Source of the DNA: Aselliscus stoliczkanus
Taxonomy: Eukaryota > Chordata > Mammalia > Chiroptera > Hipposideridae
Direction of reading: 5' to 3'
DNA length: 64,000 nucleotides
Assembly: GCA_033961575.1 (NCBI GenBank)
Contig: CM066738.1
Location: 66,811,478 to 66,875,477 of the forward strand
Under the pieces are notes generated by a model, which worked only from the letters and a program-made list of their open reading frames with translations, had not been told where the DNA came from and made no database searches. This document shows, piece by piece, positions 22,027 to 33,536 of this stretch. A program made the position numbers and the translations under genes. Position 1 is the stretch's first letter, and the number at the start of each line of letters is the position of its first letter.

Positions 22027-22053
22027 ATTTAAGAAGATTGAAGTCATATCAAG
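22027..22053 (+). other. 27-bp ORF2 endonuclease relic in L1-3
   Basis: Plus-strand sequence from atttaagaagattgaagtc to atcaag equals L1-1 about 12417-12443. It is all that remains of ORF2 upstream of the shared joint, which shows that L1-3 derives from an ancestor with the longer stub seen in L1-2. Confidence 0.85.
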
Positions 22054-22776
22054 CAGATATAAAGGAAAAACTGATGGTTGCTGGTTGGGAGGGAATGGGG
22101 AAGAGGGAGAGGGGGAAGGTTTTGGACAGTGTATGTGGGACTACAATGTTGCCGCAGGGGTATGAGGGCAGTTCTGGGAATGTAATCGATAATGTGAAGA
22201 GACTATTATATTGCGAGAAATAAGTCAGTCGGAGAAGGACAGGTACCATGTGATCTCACTTGTGTGTGGAGTCTGAAGAGCTGAATGAATGATCAAAGTA
22301 AACAGACTCGTAGATGTAGAGGAAAAACTGAGGGTTGCTTGTTGGGAGCGGGGTGGGGTTGGGGGGGAAGGGGAAGGGATTAGACAGCATAAATAGACAA
22401 CTACAATATTGCCACAGGGATATGAAACACAGTTCCGGGAATATAATAATGTAAAAATTTTGTGGCGTGTCAGATAGTCACATGTGTTGTTAGGGAGACC
22501 ACTTCATGGATGGAGTAGAGGCTTGATCACTGCACTGTACACCTGAAGCTGATGTTGTATAGTATTGTATGCCAACTGCAACTGAATATGTGAATGGCCA
22601 TGGGATGTGGAGTATATTGTGGAGGGGAGTCAGGGGAGTTGTGATGGATATGTATGATATGGGGGGGGGAGTGGGGTGGCGAACTGGGGGAGGGGGGTTT
22701 TCACTTTGGAGGGTAAAGAGTATAACTATTGCATTGTGTTGTACACCTGAAATTAATAAAAAAAAATCGAAAATAG

Positions 22777-23180
22777 ATCTCAATGGTCTAAAATAAAGAT
22801 GTCAGCAATGCTGTGTTTCTTCTGGAGGCTCTAGGAGAAAATCTGTTTCTTTCCTTTTTCAGATTCTATAGGCCACCAGTATTCCTTGCTTGTGGCCTCC
22901 TTCCTCCATCTTCAAAGCCAGCAGTGTAACATGTTTAAATCTTTTTCTCTCTTTTCTCTCACTCCCACTCTCCCCACCCTACTCCATCTCTCCTGCTGAC
23001 TTAAACCTTCCTGAAAACTCTTACAAAGACTCTTGTTATTACATTGGGTCCACCAGGATAATACAGAATAAGATCTTTAATCACTTCTGGAAAGTCCCTT
23101 TTATAGGGGAAGGTAACATTTTTACAGATTTTGGTGATCTGAAGGACATCTTTGGCTGCAGCCTTATTCAGCATACCACA
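22777..23180 (+). mobile_element. Old LTR-like repeat, third piece
   Basis: The repeat resumes after L1-3 with cttctggaggctctaggaga, ggccaccagtattccttgc, cctccatcttcaaagccagc and cattgggtccaccaggataa, ending at gcataccaca. It completes the element that starts at 19622. Confidence 0.75.
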
Positions 23181-24320
23181 CTATCTTTTCCTTTTTATCT
23201 GAATTGGTTCTTTGTTCCATACCTAGTAACATGGAGCTCTTCCACAGCAAGGCACATGTCCCGAAAAGAGACCTGACTGAACATCTAACTTTAACTTGCT
23301 GCAACACTCTGAGGCCCCTATCCCTGTTTTGGACCTTGCCTTTTGTCTACTACTGAATCTCCCTGATGCCTACCTGTCTCTCTGCCTGGAGTATTGCATG
23401 TTGCTACTGCTGAGATGTACATCAAGTTTGTAATGCACTGTTTCAGGTACACTTCTAGTTCTCCGCACTCTTAACCCTGACAAGAGGCCTGACAGTGGAG
23501 ACACTCAGAGAGCAATGATCCTAGGACAGAGCTGCTACAAAAATGCTTGGATCAATCAAATTAGGAATGGAGATAACAGAAAACTGTAGAAATTCACTAT
23601 GATTCAGTCCAGGCCTCAACCCTCTTCCTGGTTTTTTCTCTTTGGTGATATCTGGATAGCTTCATTTTTCCAGCTTGGCTTTACCTCTGGACATTGAGTT
23701 TGTGGTTTTATCTCTACCTGCAATGTAGTCTCTCCAGGATCCCAAATAAAATATGTTTCCTGAATGTATGCAATCATTACCAATCTGGCTTGCTCATGAC
23801 TCCACTTATCTCTTTATCCAACTGTCTCACTCCAGTCAAACATGGATCCAGTGAGGAGATAGAGAAATTGATACAGGACTCTTGGGACAAGTGACTCTAT
23901 TAGTTATAATTCCCTTGTCTGCAAGTGTTAAAGATAGAAAACAAAAATAAACAACAAAACTGAAACTAAACTAAAATCTTTGCTACATTTCATTTTAAAG
24001 AAAATTATCAGAGAAATTTTTGCCAAGAAGAGTAACAAATAAAATTGCTCATTTCAATCACTAGGAGATTAATGGAGCTTTTTATAGCTAGAAAACAAAG
24101 TCTCAAAGATGGGAACATATCATGTCTTCTGCGATTCCTTCACAAATTAATTCAAAGTTTGAATTAATCAGTAATTACTTTCTTACTATCCATTTTTTGT
24201 TTTACTTTAAATCATTATCTAAAAATATTTCAAAATTCTTGGAACTAATTAAAATATAGAAGGTTTTGAGGAAACTGAAGCTAATGACCTAAAGACATAC
24301 ATCAGACTTTCTAGAAGAGT
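23181..24320. other. Unassigned DNA
   Basis: No gene or repeat family is recognised. The 66-codon frame at 23694-23894 has no recognisable motif. Confidence 0.4.
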
Positions 24321-26930
24321 GTTGCGGGAGTCCAGCCTCCGCGGAGTCCAGAGCTTCCCTCAGGTGGAGAGGGAGTCAGTGAGGGGAAAGAAGGGAGAAG
24401 GGAAAGAGTGGAGACACTGGGGGAGTTTCAGAGTAGTGTCACACCTTTTTGCAATAACATGTCCTCTTTGTAGGGACTTTTGACCATTATTCAATCACAA
24501 ATTTGAGTTTCCACAAAGTTTTGATGTATTTTTCTTTCTTAAGATCTTTAGTCTTTACTTCCTTATAATTGTTTTCCCCAGGGCACACTGTGACCTTTTC
24601 TACCTTTAAGGATAATCTCTTCTATGATAATCTCTTTATGACCCAGACTCAGTTTCTACATATCACCTGAAGAATGGTTACCATGACTACCTTGACTATC
24701 TAGTCCCGGATTCCAGCAGTAAGACTCACAGGGCATATACTTGAGCTAAAGCTTCAGTGTCTGTTGCTGCAACAACATACAAGGCAAAGAATCCAATTAA
24801 AGCTATTGATTAACATAGCTCATGGTCAGGAATTTGTCTCTTATTGGAACTCTCATGGCCTGGAGACTTTTAGTCTCCAGGGAAACTTTTCACTGTGATT
24901 ATCTTAGGCAAACGAGTTTAACAGATTATGTTATTATCAGTTTCTCATAGCCAGGCTTTTTGGCTTATGTGGCCAGGGGTCTGAGCTTCTGTTTCCAAGG
25001 GGCTTGAGTCCCCTATTTCTTAGTCCCAGGGTCCCCATGGAACTATCGCCTGGCTTAGGTTGTCTCCCCTCTTTTCTAGGAGATCTTACCCATTGTTGGC
25101 TGTGTAGTTATCTCGTTGGGGTACCACAGGAACTTGCCATAAATACAGTGAAATTACTGTGTCCTATAGATTCTGATGTAGAGGAAAGGCACATGGGTTC
25201 ACAGGAGTGAAGACTATAACTGACCATGAAACCTTGTCATATATTGGGGTGCTGACGGCTCCCAACAGAGTGTTTATCAGGAAAAACTCATGGGATAGAA
25301 GTGTATGCTTTCCCAGTGCTCATTCCATTCTAGGCAGTGCACAAACTTTGGGAGAAGGACATGACTAGGGGCTGGATGATTGGAGAAGTACCAGCTCCAC
25401 CCTCGTGTGGCCAGGGTCCAGGTTTTATAATCATAACCCTAGCAATTTGCCTAGACTGTTTGCCTTCAGCACTTGGCTGTAACAGATTTCTTTGGGTCTC
25501 TGCAGGCAGTCAACTCCTTCTCTGGGATGTCAAATTTCAGGAAATCACAGAGTCAACTGGAACAGGTTAAACTTTACCTGTCAATTCACTCTCCTGCTCA
25601 CAAGGAGCACATAGTGCAGCTGGAAAAATGTCAGGTCTGGTTGTGGGGTTGGCCAGGCAGTGGTTAGCAAGAGTGGTGTTGACAAGGCTGGCACCTATAG
25701 CTGTAGCCTGAGGTCAGGAAAAGGCAAAACATCGGACAAGGTAAAGGTAATATTTTCAGCTTTGGTCTTTTGGCCCACCAACTGCTGGCCTGCAGGTTAG
25801 AGTCCTGCAGGTGGATGTATTAAGATTTCCCCAACTGCTGAGAGCATAACAGTAGAGGAAATTTTTTAAAGTGTGGAAGAGATACCTAGACTGTAGGATA
25901 TTGCATTTATTGATTGGCAGATATTTGGATATTCCAATAGTAAGTTTCCTCATCCCTGTGATGCTGGAATTATTCGGGGAATGGGTAGAGGATTGGCTAA
26001 AGGGGGAGGTTGCTTTTATTCAATCAAAATGTCTTCCTTAACTACCAACCTCTGGAAAGTTAGCTGTACTGAATGACAATTTGTGATCTTGATATCATAT
26101 GAGGAATATACAGTTTTGAAGTCTGGATCCTCCTTATCCTCATCTGGATATTCCCTATCTTCCACACTATGAAGTTAGTCTGATTGTTTCTGCCTCTTCA
26201 GTGGTCATGAAGTATACTTCCCATATCCTCTCATTAACATTTTAAAAATAAAACTGGGCTGAAGACATCATCAATCTCATTACATCTGACTTTTTGCTTG
26301 GAAACTTGTGAACATAGTCTACAAGAGATAGTTCATTGAGAAGGCTCACGGGATAGTTCTGTCGGTTCCGTTTGTTCCCGTTTGCTATAACTTCTTTTCC
26401 AGGGGATGCAGGTTGTCACTTTGGACATATGCTTTAGCCTTTATACTCCTTGCTCCATGCAACTGGACATATAGTAGTTCTGTGCCACCTTGAATTCACC
26501 ATTCTATCTCAGAAACAGAGCCAGGGAAATGACCTTACTTGAATAAAATCATCTATTATGTCTCCTGTAAGGGGTTTGTTGATATGAATTACTTTCTACT
26601 CTGCTGGGTACCAGTTTAACTTCTCCCATAGGTAAATCTGCCCCACTCCTGGGCAACATCCTACAAGCTTGTTAATAATTCAAGATATTTTCCCAGGTGA
26701 CAGTCTCTTGCACCTTGTCCCTCTAAGTCACCTGTTTGTGGTGGATCCTTGAACGGAATCCTCAGGAATTTTATTAAGAATTCTCATTGTTTTCTTTCTG
26801 TCAGAGAAATCCTGCCTACCCTGAGATATTCTCTCTAAATAGACTGATAACAGACACAGAGGATAAGTGATCAAGAGCAAGTAAAGAACCTTACTGTTGA
26901 CTGGTGGATGCATGTATCAATTCAACCACG
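24321..26930. other. Unassigned, GC-richer stretch; possible LTR/ERV relic
   Basis: The base composition changes near 24323 (tgttgcgggagtccagcctc) and stays less AT-rich than the flanks to about 26900. The TG start resembles an LTR end, but I find no matching end, primer-binding site or recognisable retroviral protein. Short frames (such as 25337-25570) match nothing I know. Treat the retroviral idea as a guess. Confidence 0.25.
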
Positions 26931-27174
26931 GATGTAATGTTCCATTTGAAAAATCTTGGAAGTAAGATGTAATGCTCTTTGGAGCATTCACTCTTCATTC
27001 TCCTTTTATCTGAAATCCATTTTCAGTGAAGGAGATATTAGAAATGACTCTGGTTCTTTGGAAGAGGATTCTAGATCATTGAATGACAAGTTCATTTGCT
27101 TTACCTTTTTTTGTTCTTAAATGAAATAGCGTTTAGTTTAGTTTCTTTCTTTCTTTTGTTTTCTTTTATTTTTA

Positions 27175-27300
27175 AACTGAAACTGAAGCTGGTGTCTAAG
27201 AATATAAAACGACTTTCCCAAGATCACATACCTCATTAGTAACCTAACTGAATCTAGAATCTGAATATCTGAACTGTGACCTACTTTGACTGGCAAGTAA
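27175..27300 (-). mobile_element. MIR SINE relic
   Basis: Motifs aaactgaaactgaagctgg, ttcccaagatcacatacctc and gtaacctaactgaatctaga are the reverse complement of the MIR core, strongly diverged. Confidence 0.55.
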
Positions 27301-27374
27301 CCAAAATGGTGATTTGCAGAATTGTACACCTGACTTTGTTATAGAATCCAGTGGAAAGAGGGCTGAAGTGAAAA

Positions 27375-27560
27375 TTAGACTCTTTCTTTGTCAGGCTGGC
27401 TCTGCAACTTAGGAGCCATGCAAACTTGGGTAAACCACTTCGCCATTCTAGATTTCAACTTTTCACTAGTAAAATGTATATAATAATAATTCCCTTATAA
27501 ATAATATCCAAAAATATTTGTGAACTGTTTCACATTTTAAAGGCATGATAAATGTAATTT
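27375..27560 (+). mobile_element. MIR SINE relic
   Basis: Motifs ggctctgcaacttagga, gggtaaaccacttcgcc, tcactagtaaaatg and ataataattcccttataaa follow the MIR consensus in sense order. Confidence 0.7.
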
Positions 27561-27635
27561 ATTTGGTGGGGGTACCAGGACCCAAAAGACACTTCTATTG
27601 TCATAATTCAGGTTCCAGTCTAAAATTTTATTTTA

Positions 27636-27795
27636 TTTATTTACTTATTTATTTTTATTTTTAGCTGAGCCATCCTGCTACCTGTTGGCAGCTCAATGGC
27701 AGCTCAATTTGGGCTGGGCATCAAACTGCTGTTGCTCATAGCTCAGCTCCCACTCTTGAGCGAGCTCTTAATCAACTGAGCCACTTGGCCGGCCC
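27636..27795 (-). mobile_element. tRNA-derived SINE, second type
   Basis: On the minus strand it starts ggggccggccaagtggctca and ends in an A-rich (aaat)n tail. Exact 16-bp copies of ctaaaattttatttta flank it (27620-27635 and 27796-27811). Its body (gctcgctcaagagtgggagc, gctgccattgagctgcc) differs from the short GGGCCGGCC SINE found elsewhere in the window. Confidence 0.85.
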
Positions 27796-28286
27796 CTAAA
27801 ATTTTATTTTAAAATACAAACTTAAGATTTTATTTTCTTTGTATAAATTTCCTAATAGTGGCTTTCAAAAATGCAAATTATTCTCTAATGAATTGCCTCA
27901 GGTTATTTCATCATGTACGTCAGGGAAAATGTCAGGTCATTATCAAGCTGGAACTAATTTCTTCATGCTAATAAAACCCCAACACATGGTTTTACACATT
28001 TGTATGCAGGAGAAAAGAGCAGTTGATGGGACCTCAGGGCTCCTATGGTCTTTAGTGGGCATTCCCCCAAGTACCAAAGAAACACTATTTGTGAAGATTT
28101 AAAAACACATATGAGGTTATCTACCATAAGCCTTATTAAATGGTGTAGATGAAATTCCTGTAAGAAATTCAATGAAACCTGTCCTCCTCTAAATAAAAAA
28201 CATAAATTTCTGCCACACACCTGCTATGCTGAACCCTGTGTAGTTTTCCCCCAATGCCTGGAGACTTTGCTTAAAAGCTCCAGCCA

Positions 28287-28408
28287 GGGCCGGCCGAGTG
28301 GCGCAGTGGTTAAGAGCTAGCTCGGGAAGCCAGCGGCCCTGGTTCAGATCCCACATATGAGGGCCAGTGACACTGCCCTCTAAAACAATAAAATAAAATT
28401 TCTTAAAA
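28287..28408 (+). mobile_element. tRNA-derived SINE, short form
   Basis: gggccggccgagtggcgcag at the start, B-box-like ggttcagatccc and the ctgccctc end followed by an A-rich tail match the SINE at 898-1000. The flanking duplication is imperfect (gctccagcca and ccttcagcca). Confidence 0.9.
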
Positions 28409-29339
28409 AAAACCTTCAGCCAGTGGCTGAGAATTAATATTAATTAAGTCCCTCTAGTCTTCCTCTGCTCTTGAGCTACAGGTCACAGCAGGAGAGCCTT
28501 TTCCTTGATGTAGGGAAATTTTATTTACATTATATGTTTTCTTGAGCCAAATACTTTTCTTTTTGGCAAAAAGAAAACCACAGCATGTGACTATGAAAGG
28601 GAAAGTACAAACAAAAGGAAGTGATAGCAGTCATGCAGATTAAAGTTCAAATATAAGTTGATCAAGTTGCATATCCAGAAGAATTGAACTAAAAGGGAGC
28701 AAATGAACCTTTGTTGCCTGTGTCCTAGATCACAGGCACCATCCAATTTTCTGTTTCCGAGCTGCTAAGCACTGCAAAAAACAAACACACAACCCTATAT
28801 TTCCTGACTGCATCCACTAAAATTCTCATTACTTCACTTCACTTTGCTGTTCTTTAATTCATTTTATTTATCTCACATCACTTCTGTTTCCTCACAAGTT
28901 GTACCTCACATTTACCATTCACCTCAGGTCAACAATTCCATCCTGTTTCTTACTAATCTTAGCAGAAGATATAAAAAATTCAATTTCATTGAGAAGAATA
29001 AAGCTGCCTGAACTACTTTTTCTTAGCTTCAAAACGTTTGTTCCTCCTCATCTTCCCCATTAAGACTATTTTGGTTGGTAGTTTTCTTTCTTTTAAATCT
29101 ATTTTCCTTTTCAAGTTTAGTTCTGCTACCTGTGCTAGCTCATATCTATTTTTTTACATCATCTAAATTTTGTTTCATAATTTCCTCTCCTGTTTGCATA
29201 TATGATAGTTTCCTATCAGTTAGATTTTCTCTCTTTTTAAAAATAAAACCATAATAAAACATATTGCTTTAAAAATTTCTTGGCCATTGTAAATCATTTA
29301 CTCTTTATTTCATTCTAAGACTTCAAAAACTGTAATCTA
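28409..29339. other. Unassigned AT-rich DNA
   Basis: No gene or clear repeat recognised. Confidence 0.4.
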
Positions 29340-29720
29340 TACATATATTAAATAACAAAAATTCAACTGAATAAATTTTAAGATCTAATTGGCTTTACTG
29401 AACAGTTCAGGAACTGGGCAGCATCCTGTCTGGCAAGTAGAAAGGAGCTCCAAGGAGATGTACAAAATGGAAGGCTTTTATAGGCAGAAATGGGGCTGGA
29501 CATGGAAGTAATTAGCAAAAGAAAAGAAATGATTGTTTCAGGCAAGGTACCCTTCTTTGAAGGAAAGGCAAGTCTGTCATGTAGATTGCTTCACTGGTAA
29601 TGCTAAGGAAATTCCAGATTGACTGATTAAAGGTCTCATTTCTGGGAGAGATTGAAAGTGCAATTAAGTCTTGGTTTTCTGACTTAGGGCTTAACACAAA
29701 TTACTCCATTTGGGCCTGTG
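29340..29720. mobile_element. Possible LTR relic
   Basis: The run aagatctaattggctttact, gaactgggcagcatcctgtc and ggaaggcttttataggcaga resembles the LTR of an old mammalian endogenous retrovirus. I cannot confirm the family or boundaries, and there is no adjacent retroviral gene. Confidence 0.35.
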
Positions 29721-29762
29721 TTTGTTTGTTTGTTTGTTTGTTTTTGTTTGTTTGTTTGTTTT
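29721..29762. repeat. (TTTG)n microsatellite
   Basis: About ten tandem tttg units with one interruption. Confidence 0.95.
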
Positions 29763-30783
29763 CAACACATACTACTTATCATCCCTCACCCTCCACCCTA
29801 GCTTCAGACTAAATTTGTATTTCAGGATGAAAGTGCTAAGCCATATACAAAAGAAAAACTACAATTGAAATTGTACTTTTGCAAAATTGATCTCTTCTCT
29901 TTTAACATCTCCCTTGGTCTCTGTTAGACAGTCTCCATTTTCCATGTTGTTGCCTATGTTAGCTGCATTTTAAGGCTCTGAAATTCTACTTCTCTTTATA
30001 TTCCCCTTTGAAAGCATATCCCCCTTTGCTTTCACAGGACCTTGTCAGGTTATCTAACCATAATCACAGTGCTGGTCTCAGAACCTACAGCTGGCTTGAT
30101 GAGTATTGCCAAAAGTTCTGGTATCTACCTTTCCCCAAAGCACAGTTCATACAAATTCTTTACTAAACAGTTAGTAATAATGTATTCATGAAATAGAATG
30201 CCTTTATTTTTTCTCTATTCATCTTTCTTGTCTTCTTTGCATTATTGGATACTATTAACTACCTGATTCTTAACTTTTGCCTTCTCTCAAACTCAATGAT
30301 TCAGGTACTTCTATTTTACTGACTTCCTCATCAATGACTTGACCTCCTCTGACTTTCCAACCTCCCCCAAAGATTTCCCTCAACTTACTGTTTCCATCTT
30401 GCCACATGTTTTGTCTAGAAGTTGACATTTATCTGATTAGCTGCAACTACCATTTCTATGAATTCAGACCTTTGATAGTTCTTTTTATATTTTCTCATTT
30501 TCAGCATATGACCTATGTAGTACACCCTCTTTAATCAATTTCTTATACTTCATCCCTTATCTATTCTTGTAACCCAATTCTAGTTCAGACTCTTCTTAAC
30601 TCCTTTGTATAGTGTTGCAATAACTTCCTATGGGGTCACATTACTTCTAATTGCTCTTCTCTTCAATTGATCATTCCCCTAATGCCAAATTAACTTCCGT
30701 AGATCACCATTTTGATTCCAGACTATTTTCTTTAAAAAGAAAATGATTCACTGTTTTACACCAAGCTCTTTAAGCTTCCATTC
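29763..30783. other. Unassigned pyrimidine-rich DNA
   Basis: No gene recognised. The last 16 bases before L1-4 are its target. Confidence 0.4.
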
Positions 30784-30799
30784 AAAAATTCTTACACTG
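30784..30799. repeat. Target-site duplication of L1-4, left copy
   Basis: aaaaattcttacactg (16 bp) recurs exactly at 37918-37933. Confidence 0.96.
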
Positions 30800-32236
30800 G
30801 GACTTCTGATAAGATGGAGGAATAGACGGACGCTGTGTCAACTGCCTACCAGGATCACACCAAAATTATAAATAATTTATACAACATTTAACCTCGGAAG
30901 TCCCCTGACGCAAGATGAACAGAATCTCTAAATGAAGGACCTAAAGAAGAGGCCACATCAAGTCTGGTAGGAGGGGTGGAAACGAGAGAGGGTGAGTCCC
31001 ATGAGGGATGCCCCAGCGGTGGGGAGGCTTCTCTGGTTGGGGGAGAGACCCTTGGGACCCAAACAGAGCTCACTAACCCAGAGTTGCTTTGCCAGGAAGA
31101 GGAAGTCTATGATATGGCAGTACAAATTAGTGAGGACTCTCTTTGCTCGGCTCAGTGAGGCTGAGGGCAGATGGATAACCAGTGGGGCTGGCACACGGAC
31201 TTGCTCACTGGTGAGCACTCACCTGGTTCCTGGTTGAGGGAGTAGCTGTGTGACTGGGACCAGGAGCCTAAGGGGACCGATTGAACTGTGCCTTTTGTGT
31301 GGAACCTGGAGGTTTTCAGATCATTGTTCCCCTTGTGTAGAGCTTGCACATGAGTAGTGTAGAGGAGGGTGCCATTTTTTCAGAGTTGGGCTCTCCCACA
31401 GAGGGTCAGATCAGGGACCCCATTAGTCTGGTGAAATTGGCGCAGGAGTGCCTGTGTTTGTGGGCATGCATGCGGCCTTGTATTCCCACTCTCCACCCTG
31501 CTTGTGCTGCATTGCCAGGGAGATGCTGGGTAGGTGTGCTTCAGTTCCAACAGGCTGCTCACTGAGATGCAGGAGTGTGTGAACCGTCTTGGGTCCCCAC
31601 TCTCTGCACTGCTTGTGCAGAGTTGCCAGGATGGAGATTGGCTGTGGGGCTGCTCAGCCTGATCTGCGAGCAGCTGGTTGGGACAGGCTGAGACTGGGAG
31701 TTTTCCTGAGAGTGTTGGGCCAGGAGCTCAGTGCCTGCGTGATCCGGTTCGGATTTTCCTGGCAAGCTTGTGTGGATTGGTTGCTGGTGCAGAGTGCATG
31801 CTGCTCTGACTTGGTAGGGAACACTGACCACATCCAGTTGTGCCTGCCCCGCCCACATAGAGCTGTGTTGCTAGAGGCACCCTGAGCCCCTGTTACTTGG
31901 CCCCCACCTGCACAGGCCACAGAGGGTATTTGGCAGCAGCAGACAAACTGCAATAACCTATGAAGATTTTTGGTAGAGAGCACAGTTATAGAGCACACAG
32001 TGCCTAATTGCAGAACGCTCAATGCAAGCCTGAGGGGGAGGCGGGCACATAACACTTTAAGCCCTTCCCCCCAACAGCTGGTGCTGAGTTGCCCAGAGAC
32101 TCTCTATTGCTGAGCAAGTAGTCTTTAGATTAAAGAGGACGCAGAGCCCACCCACCTTTTTCTTTCTTTTTTGCTCTCTCCCTTCTTTCAAGGTGATCTA
32201 CTTATACATTGAAACAATCACAGAACGACAGCCAGA
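30800..32236 (+). promoter_or_regulatory. L1-4 5' UTR
   Basis: This has the same layout as the L1-1 5' UTR, with two monomer copies (the second partial). The YY1-like core is changed to aagatggagg at 30811-30820. It keeps a 3' block (gcagcagacaaactgcaat, gagcacacagtgcctaatt) shared with L1-1 but absent from L1-2 and L1-3. Promoter role is inferred from other L1s. Confidence 0.75.
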
Positions 32237-33070
32237 ATGAAGAAACAAAGAAACATCTCCCAAGTAAAAGATCAGCGGAAAACTCTAGAAATGGAACTAA
32301 ATAAAACAGAGGGATCCAAACTTTCAGAGACAGAGTTTAGAACACTGATGATAAGAATGTTTAAGGAACTTAACGAGGACATAAGGAAGGATAGGGAAAC
32401 CATAAAAACAAACAAACAAACAAAACCAACCAGGTAGAACTAAAGAATACAATAACTGAAATGAAGAACACACTCGAAGGAATCACCAGTAGAGTAGATG
32501 AAGCAGAGGAATGGATCAGCGAATTAGAAGACAAAATAGCAGAAATCACCCAGATGGAACAACAAAAAGACCAAAGAATAAAAAACAATGAAAATAGTAT
32601 AACAGATCTGTGGGACAACATGAAACACAAAAACATTGGTATCATAGGAATACCAGAAGGAGAAGAGAAGAAGCAAGGGATTGAGAATGTATTTAAAGAA
32701 ATAATGACTGAAAACTTCCCTACCATAGTGAAGGAAATCAACACAAGCTGAACCCAAACAGGCCCACATCAAGACTCATCATAGTTAAAATGGCAAATGT
32801 TAAAGACAAAGACAGCCTCCTAAAGCAGCAAGAGAAAGACAGCAGGCTACAAACAAAGAAACTCCTATAAGACTAACAGCTGACTTTTGTACAGAAATTC
32901 TGCAGGCCAGAAGGGAGTGGCAGGAGATATTCAAAGTGACACAAAATAAAGGTCTACAATCCAGATTGCTATACGCAGCATGGCTATCACTTAAAATTGA
33001 AGGAGAGATGAAGAGCTTCTCAGAAAAGAATAAGCTTAAGGAATTCATTACCACCAAACCAGCATTGTAG
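32237..33070 (+). pseudogene. L1-4 ORF1, broken
   Basis: It starts MKKQRNISQVKDQRKTLEME. The frame is lost at an inserted (aaac)n run near 32405-32430. The next piece (32461-32751) reads the rest of the coiled coil and keeps the Trp (ITDLWDNMKHK) that is a stop in L1-2 and L1-3. A deletion near 32745 removes the AQDVQRVPN region, and a TAG replaces the codon before EMLS near the end. Confidence 0.9.
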
Positions 33071-33093
33071 GAAATGTTAAGTAGGGCTTTTTT

Positions 33094-33536
33094 TTTTTTT
33101 TTTTAAGATTTTATTGGGGAATTGGCGGAGGGGAACAGCGTTGGGGAATCAGGGAAGGGGAACAGACAAGTTGCTGTCTTTTTGTTCTTCAGTTTAGTTG
33201 CGGAGGATGTTGCTTCACTGTTGGTATCGTCATTGTGCTCTTCCCGGATGAGGCAGATCGGCCGCTGGCCTCTGGATGTCGCTCACCGCAGCTATTGGCA
33301 GCTCACGCTTGGCTGCCAGCCGCTCACGCTGGCTGCGGGCCACTCACTGTAGCCTATGGCAGCCCACTGCAGCAGGGGCTGCAGCCCACACCATCAGCGG
33401 GGCTCACACAGCCCAGCTCCAGGTGGAGCTGTTGTTAGCTGTAGAGGGCAGTGTCACTGGCCCTCATGTGGGATCCGAACCGGGGCCGCTGGCATCCCAA
33501 AACCAGCGCTTAACCAATGCGCCACTCGGCCGGTCC
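33094..33536 (-). mobile_element. Long composite SINE inside L1-4
   Basis: On the minus strand it has the same tRNA-derived head as the short SINE (ggaccggccgagtggcgcat), through gggccagtgacactgccctc, then a 330-bp body (acagctccacctggagctgg, gctgccataggctacagtga, catcctccgcaactaaactg) and an aataaaatctt end before the A tail. It is flanked by aagtagggctttttt at 33079-33093 and 33537-33551. It sits between ORF1 and ORF2 of L1-4 and so is younger than L1-4. Open frames here are not genes. Confidence 0.92.

Larger units (their letters stand above)
20115..22762 (+). mobile_element. L1-3, internally deleted half-L1-like element
   Basis: This 2.65-kb complete insertion starts gacttccagtaaaatggcg and ends in a short A-run. 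It is flanked by exact 14-bp copies of aaaatcgaaaatag (20101-20114 and 22763-22776). The order is 5' UTR (20115-21114), broken ORF1 (21115-21988), a 27-bp relic of the endonuclease region (22027-22053), 3' UTR copy A (22054 to about 22196), an ORF2 tail with its stop (about 22197-22276) and 3' UTR copy B (22277-22762). The joint atatcaag/cagata and the joint between copy A and the ORF2 tail are the same as in L1-2. It lost more of ORF2 than L1-2, through a joint at 22026/22027. Confidence 0.93.

Noticed and set aside
16896..22054. Spliced L1 RNA as the source of the half-L1 joint
   Set aside because: The autonomous sequence at the joint offers no clean GT...AG pair at matching positions, so I did not claim splicing; it is left as a test.
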